The notes below the pieces were generated by a model. It was not told the DNA's origin. It did not search any database and was given only the letters and a program-made list of their open reading frames with translations. From Treponema sp. (GTDB lineage Bacteria; Spirochaetota; Spirochaetia; Treponematales; Treponemataceae): 64,000 nt of DNA. How positions within the stretch are numbered: position 1 is the first letter of the stretch; every line of letters begins with the position of its first letter. Positions 51,516-59,807 of the stretch are shown here, piece after piece. The position numbers were made by a program, and so were the translations under genes. The stretch is taken from positions 1 through 64,000 of the forward strand of contig JAKSTJ010000005.1 in the NCBI GenBank assembly GCA_024402635.1, read 5' to 3'.

Positions 51516-52397
51516 ATGAAATCAATCTCAGAAACATCAAAAGGTATTATTTTCTTAATCATCTCTGCGTTCTTTTTTGCTTTAATGGCCGTTTTTGTAA
51601 GACTGGCAGGAGAGATTCATTTTATACAAAAGGCTTTTTTTAGAAATTCAGTTGCATTTATTATTGCTTTTATCAGTATTGGAAGAGAAATTAAAATCAA
51701 AGGAAAAACCGCTGTTGCAATTCCCAAAGGAGCAATGTTTTATATTATTTTAAGGGCAATTGCAGGGTCTATTGGAATTTTTGGTAATTTTTATGCAATT
51801 GATAGAATGGTTTTATCTGATGCGGCTATTCTTAATAAAATGGCACCTTTTTTTACAATTCTGTTCAGTTTTCTTTTATTAAAAGAAAGGGTAAAACCTG
51901 TTCCAATGATTGCAATAACAATAGCTTTTTTAGGAGCAATGCTGGTTATTAAACCAGGATTTAATTATACAAGCAGCGGTCCTGCACTGGCAGCTTTTGC
52001 AGGAGGAGTTGGAGCAGGCTTAGCCTATACCTGTATAAGAAAATTAAGCAGTCTTAAATGCAATGGAAAAATCATTATTCTTTTCTTCTCTGTTTTTTCC
52101 ATGATTATCTCTGTCCCTTATATGATTTTTAATTATAATCCAATGACCTGGGGACAGTTCCTGTTTCTTTGTGGCGCGGGAATTTGTGCCGCCTTTGGAC
52201 AATTTTCAATTACAGCCGCTTATTATCATGCTCCAGCGGGAAAAATCTCAATTTATGATTATTCTCAGATTATTTTTTCAACAAGCCTTGGATTCATTTT
52301 CTTTAATCAAATTCCTGATTATTTAAGTTTTATTGGATACGGAATAATAATTACCATGGCCATATGGAATTTTATTTACAATAGAAAAAAAGAATAG
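51516..52397 (+). CDS. EamA/DMT family transporter
   Basis: A 293-residue inner membrane protein with about ten membrane helices in two EamA repeats (first half ending near LKERVKPVPMIAITIAFLGAMLVI; second ending near FFNQIPDYLSFIGYGIIITMA). It belongs to the drug/metabolite transporter superfamily, whose members move amino acids, metabolites or riboflavin-like compounds; the substrate cannot be told. It is monocistronic, divergent from the S1 gene and followed by hairpin repeat elements. Confidence 0.88.
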   Translation: MKSISETSKGIIFLIISAFFFALMAVFVRLAGEIHFIQKAFFRNSVAFIIAFISIGREIKIKGKTAVAIPKGAMFYIILRAIAGSIGIFGNFYAIDRMVLSDAAILNKMAPFFTILFSFLLLKERVKPVPMIAITIAFLGAMLVIKPGFNYTSSGPALAAFAGGVGAGLAYTCIRKLSSLKCNGKIIILFFSVFSMIISVPYMIFNYNPMTWGQFLFLCGAGICAAFGQFSITAAYYHAPAGKISIYDYSQIIFSTSLGFIFFNQIPDYLSFIGYGIIITMAIWNFIYNRKKE

Positions 52398-52416
52398 AAG
52401 AAATTATTATCCTTTT

Positions 52417-52686
52417 AATTTACTCTGTCCCTAACGTCACTGTTCAGTTTGGCTTATAACTGCAAATTATTCTGTGACGTTTAGTAGTTTTGTAAACAAA
52501 ACTAGATGGCGGATCATACTTTAAATTTACTCTGTCCCTAACGTCACTGTTCGGTTTATCTTTTAACTGCAAATTATTCTGTGACGTTTAGTAGTTTTGT
52601 AAACAAAACTAGATGGCGGATCATCCTTTAAATTTACTCTGTCCCATTTGTCACTGTTCGGTTTATCTTTTAACTGCAAATTATTC
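52417..52686. repeat. Two and a half tandem copies of a 107-bp hairpin element
   Basis: Units begin at 52417, 52524 and 52631, each with AATTTACTCTGTCCC. The first two continue TAACGTCAC, the third ATTTGTCAC. Each full unit has ACGTCAC pairing with GTGACGT (52434-52440 with 52474-52480) and TAGTTTTG pairing with CAAAACTA. The third unit stops after 56 bases, next to the stop codon of the SGNH gene. The units are nearly identical. No open reading frame lies within them. Confidence 0.9.
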
Positions 52687-52688
52687 AG

Positions 52689-53834
52689 TTATTTCAATAA
52701 ATCTTCTGGAATCGATTCGGCCATAATCTTATATGCCTGTTCACTTGGATGAAGATGATCGCCGCTGTCATTTCCTGCACCAAATCTTTCTGGAAAATCA
52801 GGATTCCGAACTGCCTTGTCAAAATCTATACAACCATCAAAATCACTGGAAACTCTAAGCCAGTTATTAAATTCATTTCTGATTTCGTCTCTAAAAGAAG
52901 CATAAGTTCTCCAGCCATAAATCGGAAGCAAAGTTCCACTATAAATTTTATATCCCAGTTTTCTTGCATGCTGAAGATAAATGGATTTTACACCTTCAAC
53001 TAAATCTTGAACTGAAGGCATATCTGACCATGGACGAAATTTATTTGTCTCTGTCCCAACTGGATGGATAATATCATTTATTCCATGCTGAATGATTACA
53101 TCTCTTGCCCCGGAAACTTCCATTTCTACAGGAAAACGAGTTTGTCCCTTTAATCCATAAGCTGCGTAAGTGATACAATCATACTGACGTAAAATTCTAG
53201 TTCCACTGACAGCTCTTCGAATAATTGCCACATTTCGGAATCCATTTTCCCAGCATCTGATTGCAAGATAATCAGGCCAGCTTTGAGCAGTAATTGAATC
53301 ACCATAGCAGATTAAAGCACGATTTTTTTCTTCGGTAAAAATATCGATTGTATTCAAAAAATAAAACCAGTTTGTATTGCGGCATAAATCATCTGGAAAT
53401 TCCTTTTGTTTTGCAAAGTTTCCGTAAGCATATTTTCCTGATGAAAGTGGACCTGTGATTAAAGTTCCTGCGTTCATTTGTGTAAAATCACCAAGATACA
53501 TACTGATTTCAACAATTTCACCAGCAGTAACTTCAAATGGGATTTCATCGCTAATTTGCTCTGTCCCATTTGGAATTAAAAAAGAAGATTTGCCATTAAA
53601 AGTAATATTTACAGGATTCCAGTCTGATTGTTTTGAAACATAAGCTTCTGAAATTGTAATTGGCTCTGTCCCTGTTATATTAGAAAACTTAAATCTAAGT
53701 TTATTCCCGTTAAAAACAATTCTAACCGGATAACGAAGAGTAATATCTTTACTGTAAATTGATTCTTTACGATCTGTGATAGATGTGGCATTTCCCCAGC
53801 AGGAAACCCATTTTGAAAAAGTCTGTCCGTTCAT
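52689..53834 (-). CDS. SGNH/GDSL hydrolase with N-terminal beta domain
   Basis: A 381-residue esterase-type protein. Residues about 1-160 form an all-beta domain, and about 165-380 form an SGNH hydrolase: YGDSIT (block I Ser), GINDI (block III Asn) and DHLHP (block V, with Asp and His of the triad). There is no signal peptide, so it appears cytoplasmic. The layout resembles carbohydrate-esterase-like GDSL proteins that deacetylate sugars; the substrate is unknown. Three GGGACAGAG motifs fall inside the gene (53050, 53560, 53665). Its start lies 8 bases after a -10 box. Confidence 0.82.
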   Translation of the reverse strand: MNGQTFSKWVSCWGNATSITDRKESIYSKDITLRYPVRIVFNGNKLRFKFSNITGTEPITISEAYVSKQSDWNPVNITFNGKSSFLIPNGTEQISDEIPFEVTAGEIVEISMYLGDFTQMNAGTLITGPLSSGKYAYGNFAKQKEFPDDLCRNTNWFYFLNTIDIFTEEKNRALICYGDSITAQSWPDYLAIRCWENGFRNVAIIRRAVSGTRILRQYDCITYAAYGLKGQTRFPVEMEVSGARDVIIQHGINDIIHPVGTETNKFRPWSDMPSVQDLVEGVKSIYLQHARKLGYKIYSGTLLPIYGWRTYASFRDEIRNEFNNWLRVSSDFDGCIDFDKAVRNPDFPERFGAGNDSGDHLHPSEQAYKIMAESIPEDLLK

Positions 53835-53842
53835 TGGTGCAC

Positions 53843-53851
53843 ATTATGCCA
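53843..53851 (-). promoter_or_regulatory. Extended -10 promoter, likely leaderless
   Basis: Minus-strand TGGCATAAT (CATAAT at 53843-53848) ends 8 bases before the ATG at 53834. No Shine-Dalgarno. Confidence 0.5.
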
Positions 53852-53852
53852 T

Positions 53853-53903
53853 ACATTTGGGACAGAGTAAATTGAAATATCTAATTTAGTCTGTCCCATT
53901 TGT
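53853..53903. repeat. Inverted pair of the GGGACAGA repeat
   Basis: A left arm at 53853-53873 (ACATTTGGGACAGAGTAAAT and one more T) and its near-perfect reverse complement at 53883-53903 are separated by 9 bases. The pair forms a 21-bp stem with two mismatches. It lies between the SGNH and aldo/keto reductase genes. Confidence 0.85.
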
Positions 53904-53914
53904 CATCAGTTAAA

Positions 53915-53950
53915 CAAAAAAAACTGAGCCCGATTTCAGACTCAGTTTCT
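53915..53950 (-). terminator. Terminator of the aldo/keto reductase gene
   Basis: The minus strand reads AAACTGAG, a 12-base loop, CTCAGTTT, then a T-run. It ends the gene at 53970. Confidence 0.82.
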
Positions 53951-53969
53951 CTTAAAAACCACAAAGAGT

Positions 53970-55079
53970 TTATTTGAATAATTCTACAACTTTCTTTAAT
54001 TCATCAACAATTTGAATCTTCTGTGGACAATGTTTTTCACAGGCACGACAAGCTATACAATCAGCAGGATTACCACCTTTCTTTAATTCTTCATTATAAT
54101 TCCACTTAAAGCTGTTTGCACCATATCTTCCAGCCTCGTTGAAAAGTTCAAAATAACGAGGGATATTGATTTTCTTTGGACATCCATCTGTACAATAACG
54201 ACAGGCTGTACAAGGAATTGCAATTGTATTTTTAATAAGATCTGTTGCTTTCTGAACACAAGCTCTTTCTTCTTCGTTCAAAGGTTTAAAATCTTTCATG
54301 TAAGACATATTGTCTTTAAGCTGTTCCATATTGCTCATTCCAGAAAGAACTACAAGAATATTATCTAAACTTGCTGCATATCTGATGGCCCAGCTGGCAA
54401 CACTGGCAGAAGGATTGTAATCTGTGAAAACTTTTTTTGCATCACCCATAACATTTGCAAGACTTCCACCTTTTACTGGTTCCATAACTGCAACTTTTTT
54501 TCCATGTTTCATTGCAATTTCATAACATGCACGACTCTGTACATTATTACTTTCCCAGTCAATATAATTTATCTGAAGCTGAACCAATTCAACTTCCGGA
54601 TGTTCTGTTAAGATCTGTTCTAAAACTTCAGGACTGTCATGAAAACTAAAACCTGGATGTTTAATTTTTCCTTCAGCTTTCATTTTCTGCATCCATTCAA
54701 ATCCATGGAACTGCTGAGCCTTTGCATAATTTCCAACACCCATTGCATGCATGAAATAATAATCAAAATATTCAATATTACATTTTTTTAACTGTTCGTT
54801 AAAAATTCTGTCTAAATCACCTTCTTCTTTTAAATCCCAAACAGGCATTTTTGAAGTTACCTGGAATTTTTCACGTGGATATCTTTTTGCTACAACTTCA
54901 CCAAAAACTCTTTCACTATGACCACCATGATAAACAGCAGCTGTATCAAAATAAGTAAAACCTTCAGCCATGTATGCGTCAACCATTTCTCTGGTTTTTT
55001 CTAAATCAGCATGACCATATTCTTCACTTTCTGAATAGGGAAGTCTCATCAGTCCGAAACCTAACTTTTTAATTTCCAT
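53970..55079 (-). CDS. Aldo/keto reductase with C-terminal 4Fe-4S ferredoxin domain
   Basis: A 369-residue protein. The AKR barrel shows the catalytic tetrad Asp (YFDTAAVY), Tyr (VYHGG), Lys (VTSKM) and His (YYFMHAM). The C-terminus has two 4Fe-4S motifs, CTACRYCTDGCPKK and CIACRACEKHCPQK. Such Fe-S AKRs are common in anaerobes; the reaction is NAD(P)H- or ferredoxin-linked carbonyl reduction with unknown substrate. CAGGAG precedes the ATG. The phosphatase gene lies 112 bases upstream on the same strand. Confidence 0.9.
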   Translation of the reverse strand: MEIKKLGFGLMRLPYSESEEYGHADLEKTREMVDAYMAEGFTYFDTAAVYHGGHSERVFGEVVAKRYPREKFQVTSKMPVWDLKEEGDLDRIFNEQLKKCNIEYFDYYFMHAMGVGNYAKAQQFHGFEWMQKMKAEGKIKHPGFSFHDSPEVLEQILTEHPEVELVQLQINYIDWESNNVQSRACYEIAMKHGKKVAVMEPVKGGSLANVMGDAKKVFTDYNPSASVASWAIRYAASLDNILVVLSGMSNMEQLKDNMSYMKDFKPLNEEERACVQKATDLIKNTIAIPCTACRYCTDGCPKKINIPRYFELFNEAGRYGANSFKWNYNEELKKGGNPADCIACRACEKHCPQKIQIVDELKKVVELFK

Positions 55080-55191
55080 AAATAATACTCCTGATTTAAT
55101 TGTAATGAGATTATTTCAATTTTATAGAAAATTTCGTTTTCAAAATTGTATTTTTATATTTTACTGTAGAATCACAAATAAAAGCTGCTCA

Positions 55192-55659
55192 TTATTTCAT
55201 CAAAATTTCTCTGATAATCGCTTCACAACCTTCTCTGATTTCAATATAAACCTGATCAAAATTACCTGTATACCAGGGATCCGCAATTGGTCTTCGTTTT
55301 CCTGCAAATTCCATTAATAATTTGATTTTTCCTTTTGGATCTTCACGCCAGCGACGATTCATGTAATATAGATTTTCATCATCCATTCCAATCAGAAAAT
55401 CATAATATTCATAATCAGCTACTGTAATCTGACGAGCGCCTCTTTTTGTAAAAGGAATTCCTTCTCTTTTTAATATATTTTTTGTTCCAGGATGAATATC
55501 ATTTCCAATTTCTTCGGTACTAGTTGCAGCAGAATCAATAATAAAAACACTTTCCAAACCAGCCTTTGCAGCCAGATCCTTTAAAACAAATTCTGCCATT
55601 GGTGATCTGCAAATATTTCCATGGCAAACAAATAAAATCTTAATTTTTTCCTGTCTCAT
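55192..55659 (-). CDS. Low molecular weight protein-tyrosine phosphatase
   Basis: A 155-residue LMW-PTP. The P-loop CHGNICRS follows the first strand (FVCHGNICRSPMAEF), and the general acid Asp lies in ADPWYTG. It removes phosphate from tyrosine in proteins, or acts on small phosphate esters. A perfect TATAAT ends 10 bases before the ATG with no Shine-Dalgarno, so the leader would be only 3-4 bases. Confidence 0.92.
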   Translation of the reverse strand: MRQEKIKILFVCHGNICRSPMAEFVLKDLAAKAGLESVFIIDSAATSTEEIGNDIHPGTKNILKREGIPFTKRGARQITVADYEYYDFLIGMDDENLYYMNRRWREDPKGKIKLLMEFAGKRRPIADPWYTGNFDQVYIEIREGCEAIIREILMK

Positions 55660-55669
55660 AATCTTTTAT

Positions 55670-55675
55670 ATTATA
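55670..55675 (-). promoter_or_regulatory. -10 box of the phosphatase gene
   Basis: TATAAT on the minus strand, 10 bases from the ATG at 55659. It implies a nearly leaderless transcript. Confidence 0.45.
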
Positions 55676-55706
55676 GAACACTCACAAAAAAAAATCATTT
55701 TATTTA

Positions 55707-55802
55707 TTAGTTTATGTAACTATCCCCAAAGTATTTTGTTGTTTTAAGTGATAACGGCATGGGAATTCCGTTATCTCGTATGAAAACACAACCAATTTTC
55801 AT
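55707..55802 (-). CDS. Possible 31-residue small protein
   Basis: A minus-strand ATG at 55802 is preceded 6 bases away by GGAGAGGAGG, the strongest Shine-Dalgarno in the window, and reads MKIGCVFIRDNGIP then MPLSLKTTKYFGDSYIN before TAA. I do not recognise it. It lies upstream of the phosphatase gene on the same strand and downstream (in minus-strand sense) of the stem CCAGACC/GGTCTGG. Against it: the same bases on the plus strand form two hairpins (ATAACGG/CCGTTAT and TATGAAAA/TTTTCATA) followed by a terminator, which would fit a plus-strand small RNA instead. Confidence 0.4.
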   Translation of the reverse strand: MKIGCVFIRDNGIPMPLSLKTTKYFGDSYIN

Positions 55803-55824
55803 AACCGACCTCCTCTCCTTATTT

Positions 55825-55863
55825 CCAGACCTTCAAAGTTTTTGGGGGTCTGGATTTTTTTTT
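55825..55863 (+). terminator. Strong plus-strand terminator without an obvious gene
   Basis: CCAGACC pairs with GGTCTGG around a 15-base loop, followed by A and nine T. No plus-strand gene ends here: the phosphatase is on the minus strand and dnaE starts downstream. It suggests a small plus-strand transcript in 55680-55863. The rest of the 434-base gap 55660-56093 holds the possible small ORF, a repeat element and the dnaE promoter. Confidence 0.75.
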
Positions 55864-55876
55864 GGTATATTCTTCC

Positions 55877-56004
55877 AATTTAGTCTGTCCCTAACGTCAC
55901 CGTTCGGTTTGTTTTATAACTGCAAATTGTTCAGTGACGTTTAGTAGTTTTGTTCCAAAACTACGTGGCAAATCATTCTTCAATTTAGTCTGTCCCATTT
56001 GTCA
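55877..56004. repeat. Single hairpin element with terminal half copy
   Basis: A 105-base unit from 55877 is followed by a second AATTTAGTCTGTCCC at 55982 that ends as the ATTTGTCA type. ACGTCAC (55894-55900) pairs with GTGACGT (55934-55940), and GTAGTTTTG with CAAAACTAC. It matches the 52417 units, with the second loop TTC instead of TAAA, GTTTTATAAC instead of TCTTTTAACT, and the AG form (TTTAGTCTG). Confidence 0.9.
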
Positions 56005-56034
56005 GAATTCTTCATTTTTAATTTTTAATTTTTA

Positions 56035-56043
56035 TGGTATAAT
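56035..56043 (+). promoter_or_regulatory. dnaE extended -10 promoter
   Basis: TGGTATAAT predicts transcription from about 56050 and a 44-base leader with AAGGAG at about 56081 before the ATG at 56094. Confidence 0.55.
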
Positions 56044-56093
56044 TCATTTCACTTATTATTGTATTAACAGATACTTTTTAAGGAGTTTTTTTT

Positions 56094-59000
56094 ATGGCAG
56101 ATATTCATGTATTTCCAGATGCACCAGAAGGTACCCCTAAGGCAAATTTCGTTCATCTTCATGTTCACTCTGATTATTCGCTTCTGGACAGCTGCTGTAA
56201 ACTAGATTCTCTAATTGCAAAAGCTAAAAGTCTTAATATGCCTGCCCTTGCATTAACTGATCACGGAAATATGTTTGGTGTTTTAAACTTTGAACATATT
56301 TGTCATGCCAATGGAATTAATCCTATTGTTGGATGTGAATTCTATGTTGGTGATGATCATACAAAGCAGGAAAAAACTAAATACGGAAAACATAACTACC
56401 ACTTAATCCTCCTTTGTGAAAATGAAACTGGCTATAAAAACATGAGCTGGCTTTGTTCCAATGCAAATACAGAAGGTCAATATTTCGGCAAACCTCGTAT
56501 TGATTTTGAAATGCTGAAAGAACGTCATGAAGGTTTGATTTGTCTTACTGCTTGTATTGCCGGAGAATTACCACAAACTCTTATCAATGATACAGAAGAA
56601 GCCGCAGAAGAATTAATTCTAAAATATAAAAATCTTTTTGGTCCTGATCACTATTACATCGAACTTCAGGATCACGGACTTCCAGAACAAAAAGAAATCA
56701 ATCCTAAACTTATAAAACTGGCTAAAAAATTAGATGTTCCATTAGTAGTTACAAATGATATTCACTATATGGAAAAAGAAGATGCTGAAGCTCAGGATGC
56801 GTTACGTTGTATTGGTTTTAAACAGCTTTTAAGTGACAGAGACCGACAGACAATGGGTGATGGAAGAACTGAATGGTATTTCAAAACTGAAGAAGAAATG
56901 AGACAACTCTTCCCGGATTTACCTGAAGCTTATGAAAATACAATTAAGATTGCAAACATGTGTAATCTTACAATCCATCAGTATTCAACTCCTGAATTAA
57001 AAACCTGTCTTCCACGTTTTGAACTTCCAAAGCAATTTCAGAAGCATGAAGATTATACAAAAAATCAGGATGATTACGTCCGCTACATTGTTGAAAAGGG
57101 ACTTCGAATGCGCTATTCAGAAATTACTCCTGAAATTCGAGATAGAGCTGAATATGAATTAGGCATTATCTTTAAAATGGGTTTCTCGGGATACTTTCTG
57201 ATTGTATGGGAATTTATTAACTGGGCAAAGGAACATAAAAAACCTATTGGTCCTGGCCGAGGTTCTGGAGCAGGTTCTTTAGTTGCTTACTCCATGACCA
57301 TTACCGATATTGATCCTTTTAGATTTGGATTGATTTTTGAACGATTCTTAAATCCTGAACGTGTATCCATGCCGGATTTTGATATTGATATGGATTTCGA
57401 CTATCGACAGGATATTATTGAACATACCCGTCAGCTTTATGGTGAAGAACAGGTTGGACATATTGTAACCTTTGGTACTTTAAAACCAAAACAGTGTATT
57501 GCCGATGTTGGTCGAGTTTTAAATATTCCATTAAGTGAAGTAAATATTTTAAAATCCTGCATCCCAGACAGTCCAAAAGCAAAATTAAAAGATGCCTTTG
57601 CAGAACCAACAGAAAAATTTCCTGATGGTGGAAAATTAATTCCATTCAAAGATGATCCTAGATATCAAAAACTTTTTGAACTGGCAAGAAAACTAGAAGG
57701 TGTAAACAGAAACACAGGTTTGCATGCTTCTGGTATGGTTATTTCTTTAACTCCTCTTCCAGACTGGGCACCAATTTTTAAAGATCCTAAAACTGGTGAA
57801 GTTGGTGTTCAATATACAATGGATATTATTGAACCATGCGGTCTTGTTAAGTTTGACTACCTTGGTTTAAAAACCTTGTCTCTTATCCGCTATGCAGAAA
57901 ATATTATTAACAAACATAAAAAGATTGAAGCTCCGGAATTTGACTGTTCTAAAGTAAGCGAATCTGATCCAAAAACTTTTGAACTTTTCCAGAGGGGCGA
58001 CTCTGTTGCCGTATTCCAGTTTGAATCTCCTGGTATGCAGAAAATTCTCCGGGAATTTAAACCTGAAAAACTTGAAGATCTGGTTGCCTTAAACGCTCTT
58101 TATCGTCCAGGTCCAATGGATTATATTCCAAACTACATTGATGGAAAATGGAAACCAGAAACAATCCACTATCCTGACCCATGTCTTGAAGGAATTCTTA
58201 AAGAAACCTATGGTGTAATGGTTTATCAGGAACAGGTTATGCAGGTTTCTCAAAAAATTGCAGGCTTCTCTCTTGGTGGAGCAGATATGCTTCGTCGTGC
58301 CATGGGAAAAAAGAAACCAGAAGTTATGGCTGCAAAACAGGTAGAATTTGAAGAAGGTGCAGTTAAACAGGGATTTACAAAAGAACATGCTGCAGAAATC
58401 TTTACTATCATGATTCCTTTCGCAGGATACGGTTTTAACAAATCTCACGCTGCTGCCTATTCTGTTCTGGCATATAGAACCGGTTTCTTAAAAGCTAATT
58501 ATCCTGCAGAATTTATGGCTGCAAACCTTACAAACGAAATTACTTCAACTGACGGACTTCCTGAATACATTGAAGAAGCCAGACGAATGGGTATTCCTGT
58601 TGATGCACCAGATGTAAATCGTTCGGATGTTGTATTTGACGTTGTTGATGGAAGAATTGTATTTGGACTTAAAGGAATTAAAGGTATGGGAGATGGAGCT
58701 GCCCGTGCCATTGTAAAAGAAAGAGAAACCAACGGTCCATTTAAATCATTTATAGATTTTGTAAAAAGAGCCGTATGTTGTGTAGAAAAAGATCCTGAAA
58801 CTGGAATTGAAAAATCTGCCATTAACAAAAAAGCAATTGAAGTTTTAATAAAAACCGGCGGATTTGATAACTTAGGTAAAGAAAATGGTACAAATTTAAA
58901 CCGCCCAACTCTTCTGGCAAATCTTGAAGGAGCTGTTTCTTATGCCAACGATATTATGGCAGACAAAATGGCAGGCCAGGGAGATTTATTTGGAGATTTA

Positions 59001-59759
59001 GGTGAAGAAGAAAAAGTCTTTACAGATTACCGTTTTACCATTATTGATGATCTTCCAAGAATGGAACTTCTTAATATGGAAAAGGACTGTATTGGCTGTT
59101 ATGTAAGCGGTCACCCGTTGGATGATTACAAAAAAGCAATTGAACGTGCTGTAACTGTAAAATCAGCAACTTTATCACGAGTAGCAGCTGATACAAAAGC
59201 AGAACAGGAAGCTATGGCAGCAAGAGGTGTAAAACCATGGCAAATGAAAAACAGCGGAAAATCATACATTGCAATTGGAATGGTTACCGGATTCAGAACT
59301 TTTATTACTAAAAAGGGACAGGGATCTGAAATGGCAGTCTGTAAATTATATGATTATGACGGCCAGATAGATTGTACATTCTTTCCTAAAACCTGGGAAA
59401 CTATGAGAGGAACTATTAATGAAGGTGAAGTTTATGCATTTAAAGGAAAGATTGATATATCAAGAGATCCTCCTGCACTTTTAGTTGATTCTGTTGAAAA
59501 TGTCAAAGACTTGGAAAATAAATCCATTACTTCAATCCACGTTTTACTGGAATCAAATTTTAAATCAGAAGAAGAAGTTGTATTTTTAAAAGATTTTTTA
59601 TTTGATAAAACAGGTAATTGTTCAGTATATTTTCATATGAATATTAATAATAATTCTTACATTATCAAGGCTAATAATCAAATACGACTTTCGCCATCTG
59701 ATGAAGTATTGAAGGAATTAAAAGAACTCTGCATTGTAAAAGAAGTTTGGACAGAATAA
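56094..59759 (+). CDS. dnaE: DNA polymerase III alpha subunit
   Basis: A 1221-residue replicative polymerase of the DnaE type. An N-terminal PHP domain (FVHLHVHSDYSLLD) is followed by the C-family polymerase core with GPGRGSGAGSLVAY and the catalytic aspartates in PDFDIDMDF. Fingers and helix-hairpin-helix parts follow, then an OB fold (IAIGMVTGFRTF) and a short C-terminal domain. It is preceded by an extended -10 and a clear Shine-Dalgarno, and followed by the YggT-family gene after 48 bases. The protein looks complete. Confidence 0.96.
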   Translation: MADIHVFPDAPEGTPKANFVHLHVHSDYSLLDSCCKLDSLIAKAKSLNMPALALTDHGNMFGVLNFEHICHANGINPIVGCEFYVGDDHTKQEKTKYGKHNYHLILLCENETGYKNMSWLCSNANTEGQYFGKPRIDFEMLKERHEGLICLTACIAGELPQTLINDTEEAAEELILKYKNLFGPDHYYIELQDHGLPEQKEINPKLIKLAKKLDVPLVVTNDIHYMEKEDAEAQDALRCIGFKQLLSDRDRQTMGDGRTEWYFKTEEEMRQLFPDLPEAYENTIKIANMCNLTIHQYSTPELKTCLPRFELPKQFQKHEDYTKNQDDYVRYIVEKGLRMRYSEITPEIRDRAEYELGIIFKMGFSGYFLIVWEFINWAKEHKKPIGPGRGSGAGSLVAYSMTITDIDPFRFGLIFERFLNPERVSMPDFDIDMDFDYRQDIIEHTRQLYGEEQVGHIVTFGTLKPKQCIADVGRVLNIPLSEVNILKSCIPDSPKAKLKDAFAEPTEKFPDGGKLIPFKDDPRYQKLFELARKLEGVNRNTGLHASGMVISLTPLPDWAPIFKDPKTGEVGVQYTMDIIEPCGLVKFDYLGLKTLSLIRYAENIINKHKKIEAPEFDCSKVSESDPKTFELFQRGDSVAVFQFESPGMQKILREFKPEKLEDLVALNALYRPGPMDYIPNYIDGKWKPETIHYPDPCLEGILKETYGVMVYQEQVMQVSQKIAGFSLGGADMLRRAMGKKKPEVMAAKQVEFEEGAVKQGFTKEHAAEIFTIMIPFAGYGFNKSHAAAYSVLAYRTGFLKANYPAEFMAANLTNEITSTDGLPEYIEEARRMGIPVDAPDVNRSDVVFDVVDGRIVFGLKGIKGMGDGAARAIVKERETNGPFKSFIDFVKRAVCCVEKDPETGIEKSAINKKAIEVLIKTGGFDNLGKENGTNLNRPTLLANLEGAVSYANDIMADKMAGQGDLFGDLGEEEKVFTDYRFTIIDDLPRMELLNMEKDCIGCYVSGHPLDDYKKAIERAVTVKSATLSRVAADTKAEQEAMAARGVKPWQMKNSGKSYIAIGMVTGFRTFITKKGQGSEMAVCKLYDYDGQIDCTFFPKTWETMRGTINEGEVYAFKGKIDISRDPPALLVDSVENVKDLENKSITSIHVLLESNFKSEEEVVFLKDFLFDKTGNCSVYFHMNINNNSYIIKANNQIRLSPSDEVLKELKELCIVKEVWTE

Positions 59760-59807
59760 TTTACAGAAGGCGCTGCCGCTAACAGGGAGTTCTTACAGGA
59801 GAAAAAA

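Noticed and set aside
52417-52686. Insertion sequence
   Set aside because: The repeats are too short, have no open frame and no transposase, and no target-site duplication could be made out.
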